From Sphagnum compactum (lineage: Eukaryota; Bryophyta; Sphagnopsida; Sphagnales): a DNA stretch of 64,000 nt. This document shows, one piece after another, positions 11,290 to 21,933 of the stretch. How positions within the stretch are numbered: the stretch's first letter is position 1; every line of letters starts with the position of its first letter. Under the pieces are notes generated by a model. It made no database searches, was not told where the DNA came from, and saw only the letters and a program-made list of their open reading frames with translations. The position numbers and the translations under genes were made by a program. Where the stretch lies: the NCBI GenBank assembly GCA_965153455.1, contig OZ234498.1, forward strand, positions 6,448,001-6,512,000, in the 5' to 3' direction.

Positions 11290-14200
11290 TCTATCATGGA
11301 AAAAATTGAACACATTCCCTAATGAAATGATCCATATCATGCTTGGGTGCGTCGTGCACTTTCATGGCCATCGAAATAAAGTGATGCCTTTTATGAAACC
11401 TTCTATACTTGCGAATCTTAGCAATGGCACTGAGTTCCGTAATTGCACCTTTTAGTCAACTAATGACACTGGTAATCACCAAATTTCGTGTCAAAGCAAT
11501 AACCACCACATCAACAACAAAGATTTGGTCTTCATAAATCATGTAGAGATCGGTTCATGATGGAACTCCTAACATAAGGGTGTACCACCACTTTATCCAT
11601 ACAATGTGTTCACTTTCTCGAGCAAAGGCATATATGATGTCTTTGACGGCGTCATGTGTGACTATCCGCTAAACTCCAAATAGAAAACATCCTAGATGCG
11701 TGCCAAATGCGTTTAACCCATGTCCACACTCACACGTGAAAAAACTAAATGTCAAAAGCAGAAGCAAACTGAAACGAAAATGCAATGTTGAGATGAAAGT
11801 TAAGTTTATGATGTGAAACGAATGGATAGATGGCCTAATAATCAACCATAGCCCCACCCCCTCACCAGAACAAAAGTGAATGCGAGCTCTAAATGCCAAG
11901 GAAATGGAGTCGTCCTCTGAAATAGACCTAAAGGATGTGTCGTGATGGATGTCCATCAAAGATGCGTATAGACCTAGGGCATCGATAATTGCCAAACTTT
12001 TAAAAGAAGGGTGCATCTCTTTAGTTGCGAGAAGAAGGTTATCTCGAACTGCACTAAAGCATGACTAAAGGAGGTGTGGGCCCCCTTCAACCTAATAAAC
12101 ATACTCTTCCAAATGGGTCTATAAAAAATACAAAACCTAGAACACATATATGGAGCCACCAAAGCCTAATTCCTTAGAAAAGCAGATGGGGCACAATCCT
12201 CTATAGATAAAAGGCCTATATCACCAAAAGAAAAAAAAATCGAACTTGATAGCCCACTAAGGGGCTCTAAATAGATTCCCATGACCCTAGACCCATAATG
12301 TCACCACATACCTTCATAAATCTCTTGTTGAAACTCGTCAAAAGAAACAAAAGGAACAAAAATGACATACTATTTGAATGAAATAAGAAAGTTGATGAAC
12401 GGCACATGAGGACAAAATGCCCAATGCAACATGTGTGTCTTCCAACAAAAGAAGATAATCAATATGCACCATGTCCTAAGATAAAACCTCAAAAAATGTG
12501 TGACAAAGTTTTGAAACTCAATTAACACACCCAAAATGTGTGAGCCATATGTGACCAAAGTGCAGCCCTAATGAATCTTTATGCTTGAAGAGATCCTTGA
12601 TGGACTCCAAAACTTACACTTTGACATTTTGACCCTAAGCCCAATTAAGGTTAGCTAAATCGAAAGGTGGTCAAAGGTAGGGACAATCTCACTCGTAGGG
12701 CCCACGATGTGTATATCGTCCACTAAGGATGGAGAAACATAGTTGGGGGCTCGCGCAATGGTCTCTAAGAATGTTCGATAATGGGCGAGGGCAAATAAAA
12801 GACCTTCTAGGGGGGTCTCCTGCCTCATTATGCCCATGCTGATAATAAAAAAAAGAATGAACACCGAAAAACAACCTAGTAAAAGGGACAATGTTTGCCA
12901 AAGGTCCTCGACATCTCGTAGCTTTCTAAAAGTAACAATTCAAAAAACAATATTAAAGCGTTTTCAACGTTGACTTGCATCATGACCCAATCAAGGTGTA
13001 AATCAAAGAGGGCTCTAATGCCAAAAAGGATGGTCTCACAGCCTCCATGGGTTGATATTTCAAACTGATGGGGGGATAGGTGCTCTTGAAACGGTCCTTA
13101 AAGCTAAAGGACAATGGAGTAACTAAAAAATCAAAAAAATGCCTCACCTATGGCAATAGGACAAACACCTCTAATGTCATTTGCCATTTGCCAACAATCT
13201 GTTAAACCCCACATTAAAACCACCAACCTAGGGATATCATCACAAGCAACAACAACAATAGCCTAAAATAATTCCAAAAACCCTAAGGATGGGTCCTCTA
13301 GAACATCCCGAAAGGTCTTCATAAATCATCCTAGATAACCCACCCAAAAAAAATGGGGAGTAATGGTTAAGGCCTATGCAAACAAAATTTTATCCAGGAC
13401 AAAGGTGTGTTTGGGCTGATAATCAAAAATAAATGGAAGGAGACATGGTCTGATGGAAAGGGTTGTAGCTGACATAAAACTACAACAATGTCCTCTGAAG
13501 GAATAGTTGGAGTCATGGGCCAAAGAGTTCTAGCCGCACAACTATACTTTTTAACTCTACCCAAAATTAGACATTAACGAAGACGAATGGTCAAAGAATC
13601 ATCCAATGAGTGATGGGAATGGGGAGCACATGAGGCACAAGAGGACTCTTCATGAAGAGAAGACCAGTCACTCGCCATAAACCTTTTAAGGCAAGGAGAA
13701 AACTTTCATTGACCTCAACAACCTCTTAAGGTATAGTGTAAACACCAGCATGGCAATAGGAGCAGAAGGAACCATGCTAACTCGTCCATCGAATCTCGAG
13801 TAATTCAATCAAGAGATAAGTGAAAAACTTGTTTGACCTTGTTTTGAATGGCTTGAAGGTTCCTATGAAACAATCAAAAACACGTGAAACGAACCTCAAA
13901 TAACCCCAAAATGAAGTTAAATTGAGCTTGAAACCAACTTTAAAAAGCAAGGGGGATAAAACCAAGGTGTAACATAGGAAAGGAACACACCTGCAAATAC
14001 AAATAGCCTAGCTAGCCTGGGAGATGAAGTTGGCATGAAAGTGATCACTTTTGATATGCCTCGAAAGACCGCTTAAAGTGTAAAGGCTAGAACAATGTGG
14101 ACAAGGGGCATCTCGAATCAATGGAGGACGCAAAAAAATGAGCCATACAAAACAAAGGGCTACACCCAAAACATTAGGATGTGAAAGCCCAAGCAAGCCC
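11290..14200 (-). mobile_element. Decayed R2-like non-LTR retrotransposon (restriction-like endonuclease type)
   Basis: A LINE relic, read on the minus strand and broken by many stops and frameshifts. In order it holds: a C2H2-like finger at 14041-14104 (CPHC, then HIKSDH); a pre-RT segment near 13470-13560 (AARTLWPMTP, then IPSEDIVVVL) typical of R2-related proteins; RT motif A near 12958-12980 (QVNVENA, the catalytic Asp now Asn); the RQ-x-x-PL-x-G block at 12791-12825; the active-site block VDDIHIVGP at about 12697-12723; a zinc knuckle CECGHG...H...C near 11690-11740; and an endonuclease remnant (TDLYM, then EDQIFVVDVVV) at about 11500-11570, followed by a conserved tail to about 11293. 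A finger at the N-terminus with a knuckle and a PD-(D/E)xK-like nuclease at the C-terminus is the architecture of R2-group elements, not of L1 elements. No terminal repeats or target-site duplications were identified. Confidence 0.75.
12655..13030 (-). pseudogene. Reverse transcriptase core of the LINE relic
   Basis: The longest readable piece, on the minus strand at 12655-12840, carries RQETPLEGLLFALAHYR and then VDDIHIVGP, corresponding to the QGDPLG and (A/V)DD motifs of LINE reverse transcriptases. The second Asp of the DD pair is intact, but motif A upstream has lost its Asp and lies in another frame, and GD of the QGDPLG block is replaced by ET. The enzyme cannot be active. A second frame over 12689-12901 reads the same segment shifted, which shows the frameshift. 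Confidence 0.75.
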
Positions 14201-14299
14201 TAAAAATTTAAAATTTAAAAACTTTCCTGCCATTGCATAAACACATTAGCGATGGCGAGCCCGACCGTTGCAAGAACGCAACAGTGATGCATGCATGAC

Positions 14300-16200
14300 A
14301 CATCATCCAGACCTCATTTTCCACTCATTATGTTGATCCCAATTTGTTCCATTTTCCCCTTCGTCTCTCTCCTCTCGCTTGCGCATCTTTCTTGCGTTCT
14401 TTTCTTCCTTTCATTACTTAGGTTGCCATCGCTCCTGCTTCTACAATTTGCAAAATTATCATTTGTTGCTTTTTTTTCTTATTTGTTTTTGCTGCTACAG
14501 TTCATCATTGTTCTCTATTTTTCTAATAGGTGTTTTGATCTTCAATTCTTGCACTAGAACAATCAACCCAATTGTTTGTTTCTTCTTTGTTATGTTCATG
14601 GTGATCATCATTGTCTTTGCAACTCCAGTCTAGCACTCAAAACTGTGAAAAAAAAAAAAAACCAAAGTGGTAATAGAGAGGTTGGTTTAATTGTTGACAT
14701 TAACTAACAACTGAGTTCACAAGGGGTAAGTCAAAGATGTAGCCAACTCTACCCCTATCGCTTAACTTAAATGAGGGATTTTTGCATTTTTTGAAATGAA
14801 AGTGAAATTTGTTGTTTGAAAGAAATGACCAAAATGGAAAAAGATGGCCCTCCAAACCTTTAATACCCAAGCTTTGTTGACATAATCATGTTTTTTTTAA
14901 TTGTGAAAATTATAGAAAATATATATGTTGTTAGGGGAAGGAATAAATTTTTTGGGAGCCACTATCTATTGAAATCAAGGGGTTTTTTTTTCCCTTCAAT
15001 TTTTTGACATCAAAATTTGGCACAATTTTCCAAATAATGAGACAATTTAGTGAAATTTACACATTAAAAATTTACCAAAAACTTCACAATATTTTGGAAA
15101 AAAAATCAAAATTGTCCCAAAAAAACATTGATTATAATCACATATTTCTTGTGTTTGCACCTATTCACAATCCACATGCAAAACATGATCAATGAATTAT
15201 GTCTCTGTGTGGGATCAACAAATACACATTATGTAAATTAGAAAGTCATCTTTGTAAACTCTTATGTCAATTCACAAACAAGAGGAGTGAAATTTGGTTA
15301 AAGGGAGTGCATTCAACTCTTATTGTATCACAATATGGAAGCCACCTTTGCAAACAATGGATGTCAAAACATTACATCATACATCATGGGCCTATGTATG
15401 CTTGTTACCTAAGTGCGAAATTGAAGGTTTAGGTCAATGGGGTCAACGGGTTCTATACAAAAGCCAAAGCTTGTTTTGTAGTGATAGTACTAATATCTAC
15501 TAATCGTTGTTTCGAAATATAACGACTAGTTAACATTTCTTCCATTTCATCAATAATGAGAAGAAATTTTTTGTGTAAATAGAAAAATATTTTCACTTAA
15601 GCCTAAAGGCATATCTTATGCCACTCCGCATGGTCATATGTAACTAGCATGCATCTTGGCTCTCAAAACTTTTTCATAAAATTTTAAAAGTTTTTCTCAC
15701 TTTTCAAAAGTCCATAACATGAGTAGTGAAAGCAAGTAAATGATTTAAAATTTGAGTTATTTCATAACATAACACTTGTATATACTGAGCTCACAATGAT
15801 ATTTCATAATTACAAAGTCTCTTTACAACTAAAGAATAAGCATGGTCTTGGGCCATCATAGAAACGAAAATATAGTTAAAAATTCATTAGTGTTATCTAT
15901 GTTGTACACATCTACTTACATTACATACAAAAATGTTTTCTAAACTATGTGAGATGGTCCCCCATCACACAACTCTCCAATTTGAGTTACCTCAGGTTTT
16001 GAATCCCCCGGCCAAGAGCACAACATCATAATGGTTAAGTTTTTGCCCTTAAAAGTACTTCCATATAAAAGTTTCTAGATGACAAAGGTTGAAGAAAGTG
16101 CATGCTTAGTTTGTGCGCTAACAAACAAACAAATGACAACCATGTTGGGAAATTATATCCCATCTATGATGGATGGAGATCTTCATTTGATCTAGTCACC
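14300..16200. other. A+T-rich intergenic DNA, no gene seen
   Basis: The plus-strand frames at 14291-14633 are low-complexity, Leu/Phe-rich pyrimidine tracts without a domain. An A-run follows at 14648-14661. I see no RNA gene or element structure in the rest. Confidence 0.45.
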
Positions 16201-16211
16201 CAAGTGTCTTT

Positions 16212-16283
16212 TTGGTTCATTGCATTCCAAATGAATTTTTCCTCCACTTGAGGGAAATGGCCATTTGGAATGCAATGAACCAA
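16212..16283. repeat. Perfect inverted repeat, 22-bp arms with 28-nt loop
   Basis: The left arm at 16212-16233 (TTGGTTCATTGCATTCCAAA plus TG) is exactly complementary to the right arm at 16262-16283. The transcript would fold into one uninterrupted stem. It lies about 220 bases from the 3' end of the decayed gypsy-like coding relic. It could be a foldback element, a small-RNA precursor or the centre of a larger decayed palindrome. Confidence 0.85.
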
Positions 16284-17885
16284 TAAAGCTCCAGTTAATT
16301 GTATTTATCTTGTTTTTAACATAGTTTTGTCGACATGAGGATTTTAAAGGTGGGGGGTTAACAGGTCCAAATTAAAACCTTGCCAAAATATCATGGGAAA
16401 ACCCAAGTGCATGTGTGCTACAAATTGTAGCATTTTTGGCCATGGTGTGAAACCTTAAAAATAGGTATAAAAATGTTAGGGTTGTGTGCTTAACTTCCCT
16501 TAAATGTCATAAGCATGAGTCGAAGATGCTCCAAATGCTCCTCCCATGACATAGTATGGATGTTAAGATCGTCTGTGAAACCTTCAAGAACTTATTCATA
16601 TATGCTCCAAACACTTCGCTCAGAGTCGTAGAAAAAGTATTGGTTGCATTCTTTATGCTAAATGGCATTACTGTCCAATCAAAGAATCTGGATTTGGTGA
16701 TCAAAGTTGTCTTCTGAACATCCACTGGTGGCATTTTTACTGCCAAAATCCTGACTGAAAATCCAAAGCAGAAAACCATTGAGACTTCCCTCAGTTGTGT
16801 CAGGATGTCCTAAACCAATGGCATTGGGAGGGCGTCTCTTCTGGTTTGTAGATTCAGAGTCATATAATCTCCACAAAATTGGTGATTGGTGACTCCCATC
16901 CTTCTTCACTGGCAGTGTCACTCTGCAAACATATTCAGATGTACTAGGTTTCATCTTACCTAGTGCTACCAAGGCATCGATTTGCCTTTTAACTTCTGCT
17001 TCCTCCCAAAAAGACAGTCGGTTAGGAATAGTCCAATGCAATGGAAATCCTTGGGTATCCACTGAATGCTCCACATATTTTGCAACATCCCAATTTGCCC
17101 TGATGCCAGGTGAAAACATTTGGAAACTGATCCAACAGCTGCCATAGCTGAGCAACCTTTTCTTATTCCAAATCCATCTTGATTTTGGATTTAATCTTGT
17201 CCCACCTGTCTTTCTCCCTGCTTTGCAGTTTGCTACTTGAAGCCTCTTCCTGTCTCTTACTGTCCATGTCCGCTTCCAGTTGAAACACCACTGAGATCTT
17301 TTCCTTATTGTTGTCTGCAAATACTTGTTTCCTTCTGTCTTCATCTTCAGCAGCACAGCTTATCCAGTCTCCAAAGTCATCAAAGTCAAAAAATTCTGCA
17401 AATATGACATCGTCAATTTGTTCTTCCAGAAGTAGGTTCAAGATCTGGTTTGGCCCTTCTTTTTGCACAAAGGTTTCCAGACCATTTGTCCATCAGTTCT
17501 TTAGCCATCTCCTTTTCTTCCTGCAGGATCAGCCATGGTGGATCATCATCTGCTATAGCTTCCAGACCTTCATTATCGTGGTTAGATGACTCAGTACTGG
17601 ATTCATCACTGGTCTGAATAGTTTTTGAAAAGTCAATCAAGGGATGCATATCTGGTCCTTTGAAATCATTCTTGATTTCCATCTGCTGCAATTCCATTCC
17701 CATCAGTTGTATTGCATATTCCTAGTTCTCGTCAATACTAGATCTTGTTTTCTCCTTGACAATTTGTAACATGTTGATCACGTTCAATGGCAAGATCTGG
17801 ATGTTATTTCCAAGGCCCTATCTAATATGAATCAACCCTTTCTCCACGTCAACAACAGCCCTTACTTTAATGAGGAAGACCAACC

Positions 17886-18146
17886 CTAGCAGTAGGTCAT
17901 AGCTATCTGTGTGTCAATGATCATAAATGTCATAAGATGTTGAATTTCTCCAACTATCACAGACATTTCATTGATCCTCAGTGGCTGGGTCACCACTTTG
18001 GACACAGTCTTGTAAGACTTGGAACTTGTGACTAAATTCATGAATCCCAGCTCAGGGACTACACCAGCCAACATGATGGACATGGATGCTCCTGTGTCTA
18101 CAAGCCCTTCTGTTAAATGGTTGTTGACCTCGACAAGGAGGTGCAA
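17886..18146 (-). pseudogene. Retroviral-type aspartic protease fragment of the gypsy-like relic
   Basis: An 86-residue frame with EVNNHLTEGLVDTGASMSIM, containing the D-T-G-A active-site motif, followed by PELGFMNLV and a region matching the flap part of retrotransposon proteases. The matching C-terminal ILG-type strand is weak (TFMIIDTQ). It is isolated from gag and RT by stops. Confidence 0.75.
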
Positions 18147-18351
18147 AGTCTAACTGCAATTGTTTTTATTGATGCAAATCTTGTGAATTGCAGGTGCTCC
18201 TTCTGCCTTAAGTACATTTGCCAACTTCAATCCTTTATCCCACTTCTTCCATGCTAGGTATTCTAGCTCTCCTGGAATAGACAGGATGGTTTCCATGGGT
18301 GACAAGGCAATCTTGCCTTTAATGAAATGTGTAAGGATCTTAGATCTTGAT

Positions 18352-18831
18352 TTAGCATCTCTGCCAATGTCTGCTTCTGCACTCCTTTCCTGCATCCAGT
18401 GAATTGATCTCCACAGGCAACCTTCTTCGTGGAATTCTAGCTCTAGAGAAAATATGATGTTTGGTTCCACATAATCTAATCAACTGTTCCAGGGCAGCCT
18501 CCTCATCATCAACAAGAACTTCAAGGTAATTATTGGTTGCTGACAGAGCTTTCCCGTCTTTTCCATTCTTCCAGCACCTATCCTCTGTATGATCCATACC
18601 TGAGCAGTACCCACACCTGATGCCACAGTTTTCCATTTTATGAGGGAGGCCACACTTACCACATTTGGGTTTAAGGTCTCCAATTTGTGGACATATTGTA
18701 GCAAAATGGTCTTTTGAATTGCATATTTGGCATGCAGAGGAGCTGCTGGCTCCAGGTGATCCTGCTCCCAAATTTGGTGAGACCCCTTGCTTGAAAAAGA
18801 ACACTAACTTGTTTTTCCACCATTGTGTCAA
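18352..18831 (-). pseudogene. Gag zinc-knuckle fragment of the gypsy-like relic
   Basis: The frame carries three consecutive CCHC-type knuckles: CQICNSKDHFATIC, CGKCGLPHKMENC and CGYCSGMDHTEDRC. The first and third have spacing C-x2-C-x4-H-x4-C; the middle one has only three residues before the histidine. These bind nucleic acid in Gag nucleocapsid proteins. A downstream acidic segment (EVLVDDEEAALEQL) leads towards the protease. Confidence 0.8.
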
Positions 18832-18839
18832 TTATCCTT

Positions 18840-21340
18840 CTACTTGACAAACATTTGAGATAACATTGTGTCAGTTATTCTTTCTTCTACTTCATCAACT
18901 ACTGCTGCCCCAAAATTACTAGGAATGCTAACATATGTGGCAGCATTGTAATTCTCAAAGTTCCATTGAATCTCTTCTTCTTCTTCTTCTTTTTCTTGGT
19001 CCCTTCAAGTATTGTCCAGTTATACATTTAAATCCAGATATGAATCTGGATAGTACCCAGATATCAATGTATCCATATCCTGAATATGTGGTTTTTTTCA
19101 GTATCCACCATTCTCCAGATCTAACTGAACTTTCTACGAGTGCTAACTGATCTCTATAGATATTCAATAGATATCCAAAACATATCTCTATTCATTTTCA
19201 TTCCTTAGTGGTATTATGTTTTCCAAATATGGATGGGTTTATACATTTTTGTCTTCTCATGTTGCTTGGGACTCTAACACCTCATGTCACCGTTGTCTTT
19301 GTGTTTTTCTATTGCACAAGTAAGAATCTCCACATCATGCTCCTCTATTGTGCATTATCATGGTCTTGGGTTTTTGTTCTGATTTGGCTTATTGCAATGT
19401 CCTTTTGTTGTGCATCATTGTGTGATTGCCATGCAAATTCCCATGATACCCAACGAGTACCCACCAAATACCGGTCGGGTATTAGGGGAGAAAACAATGG
19501 TGAGCATGTGACGTTGAAATGAAGTTGAAATTTCATCTGTGGATGTGAATGGATGAATAGTGAAAACCCTAAAAGGTGATGGATGAGAAGTAGAAGGTGC
19601 CAAAATGCGGAGTGGTTATTCATCATCAAAAAATTTGGATGCCGAAAGTTGATCTGTTGTGGTTTTTTTTTGTGTTTTGGGTGTATTTTTGTTTGTTTGC
19701 AGATTTATGGTGTTTGATTTTTGTTCTTCAATCAAGCTAAGAGATGCTAAATTGGTGTTGGTGATGGAGCGGGTTTATAGTTGCTATTGGTGGGGTTCTT
19801 GAATGAAAATGCAGATCACAAAAGTGAATGTTGGTTGGTGCAACAAACTTGGTGAAGGTGGGAGAGGACTGAACATGATCTATATCAAGGGCATGTTGAT
19901 CTTTGATCCGAGGAGTGCAATAGAACTAAGTTTTTCTTTTGAATATGCAAGTGTGATTTGGCTTTCAAAGTGTTGTTAATAGAGACAGATAGGGAAGAAT
20001 GCTCCACTATCGATCTTCAACTTTCTTTTATGAAATAGACTTTCCATTGTGTCCTAGGCTTTAGGAAAGAAATAGAAGGGTCTAGCTATAGAAGTCATGG
20101 ACCATAACAAGGGAAGGGATGACATCAATATACACCAAAAAAACCACATTTCTCCAAAATTTCCCCAAAATTTGGGTTAAAAACAACAACCGTTGTTGAA
20201 AGAAATCAATGGAACTTATGTTATGGAAACATGTGAAGAAAAAAACACACATGAGGAAAGAGAGGCTAAAAATATGCACAACATCTTCATTTGATTACCT
20301 ACCCTCATCCCCACATAAAATGATGGATCCCCAACCATTCAAAACCCTAATAACAATGCCCAAAGAAATTGCTAGATTTGGCTAATGAAATGAAATGTTA
20401 TGGCCAATGAAATTGTTGGATTTGGTGATCTAGTTTTATTTATTTATAGTTATCTTGAGTGAAGTAATAACTAAATGAGTAAAAGGGTTTGGTGAGTTTG
20501 TGAGAATTTTAGAGGACTAATGGAATTGATAGAAAAGGATCATTATTTCCAAAAAAATGTTCAGTAGACTAGGGTTGTGTGTAGGCGTGAATTTTTTTTT
20601 GTTATGGCCAATGGAATTGTTGAATTTGGTGAGGGATTCTTTTTGGTTTTTTTCTATTCCCAATTTGTTCCCATCAGGTTCTCAATGTGTTCCTTAAGAC
20701 GCTCCCAATAGCAACTCATATTTTATCCCATGTTGTTTGGCCATGGTTCTACTTTCAGGTATGGAACTTGGAAAGGAGGGAGGGAGGGACGGTTGTGGGC
20801 AAAGGGAAGCATGACCAAGCCTACTTTTAATTTTGGAATAATTAATAGAAGCATAAATAAATACCCCTAGAATTGCTATTTACAGATGGGGTTCTAGCAC
20901 ATTATTTGTGCATTTTGTTTTTTCTTAGTGAAGTGAGGAAGTTTTGCCCAAAAAAAAAGAAAAAAAACCCCTCAGACTCGTGACCTGTGTTTTTTTTTTT
21001 TTTTTTTTTGTTGTTGACAATTTTGTGTTACAGCCAAAGTGATAGGATGTGGCTACAAGCTAAATATGAAAGTATTTTATTAAAAAAAAATCCTTCTATA
21101 TTTTTGGCTACCAACTTGAATCATGTATAGAAATATGGAGTTTTTTCTTAAATCTTTTTTTTCGCATTCTGGCGATTGAACTCTAATATAGCACATGATT
21201 TTAGAACTTTTGTATTTTTAATATTGCATTTTGGCTATATTAATATAGCCAGAAAAAAAGGCTGCACCACGTTATCGAACCCCCCCACGTTGCGAAATTT
21301 GAACCACCAGTCTCGACTACGCTCTAACAGCCAGAAAGAA
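18840..21340. other. Intergenic DNA, no gene seen
   Basis: Contains a CTT microsatellite near 18968-18990, a T20 run at 20990-21009, and a ~32-base direct repeat (GTTATGGCCAATGRAATTGT, continuing with TGRATTTGGTGA) at 20397-20428 and 20601-20632. Near 20690-20750 there is sequence related to the tandem unit at 1437-1577. No coding frame is convincing. Confidence 0.45.
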
Positions 21341-21370
21341 TCCGCACTCTCTCGCGCGCGCTCGCTCCAT

Positions 21371-21389
21371 CTCTCTCTCTCTCTCTCTC
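21371..21389. repeat. CT dinucleotide tract in the sigma-factor 5' region
   Basis: An uninterrupted (CT)9 run lies about 550 bases upstream of the sigma-factor start, in a locally GC-richer region that also holds several GCGCGC words. CT tracts are common in plant core promoters and 5' leaders, so this may mark the transcription start area. Confidence 0.6.
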
Positions 21390-21933
21390 GTCCCTTTGGT
21401 TCCTGCGTCGCGTCGTCGTTTGGATCACGCGCGCGGTTGATTCTAGGCCTGCCTGGTGCTGCTGCTTCTGCTGATACGGATTCTCCTCCCTTGGCAGCAG
21501 CCTTTAGCCTCACTTCATAACATCGCTGCTGTTGCCCATTAGACGCTCCGCCTTGCTTGAATGAATTCTTCTTCTTCTTCTTTTTCTTCGTCTTTTTTGT
21601 GTGTGTTTTGTTATCGGATAGATTCATTCCAGGTTTGTTTTTAGGCAATCGTCGTCTCCAGCTTCAGTAGCTTTCTGCAGCGGAGTTGGATGTCCTCTTC
21701 CTCCTCCTCCCTCCTGCTTCGCCTTGGAGTTGAGCTTAATTCTGCAGGGATTGCGCAATTGAGAATAATGTTTTGTTTGTATTGCCAGTGCTGAGATTTT
21801 GTTTGTGCGGGGTTTGGTTTTTTTGTAGCTTGAGATTGCGTTGGATTCTTGGTGTTGCAGTCGAGCATGTGGTTCTGTGATCATATAGTTAGATCCGGGC
21901 CGGAGTTGAAAGGCTAGAGAGAGTAATCGAGAT

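Larger units (their letters stand above)
16507..18831 (-). mobile_element. Decayed Ty3/gypsy-like retrotransposon: gag, protease, partial RT
   Basis: Read on the minus strand, the order is gag (18831 to about 18352), aspartic protease (about 18146-17886) and reverse transcriptase (about 17160-16507). The gag piece has three zinc knuckles at 18574-18732. The protease keeps the GLVDTGAS active-site block. The RT begins with the typical gypsy text EEAEVKRQIDALVALGKMKPS and VTLPVKKDGSH, then shifts frame. Later it gives DWTVMPFSIKNATNTFSTTL (compare the family's MPFGLKNAPATFQ), and the catalytic YxDD box falls in a shifted frame. A stop-free acidic linker (17413-17703) lies between protease and RT. 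RNase H, integrase and both LTRs were not found. The element is dead. Confidence 0.85.

Noticed and set aside
14291-14633. Two overlapping plus-strand Leu/Phe-rich frames that look like membrane proteins
   Set aside because: The sequence is a pyrimidine-rich low-complexity tract; there is no conserved motif and both frames are equally hydrophobic.
15960-16040. Possible tRNA from GGTTTTGAATCCCCC
   Set aside because: Only a B-box-like word is present; there is no matching A box or cloverleaf.
21235-21648. Minus-strand 137-residue frame rich in K and RE repeats
   Set aside because: It reads the antisense of CT and CTT tracts in the sigma-factor leader and promoter.
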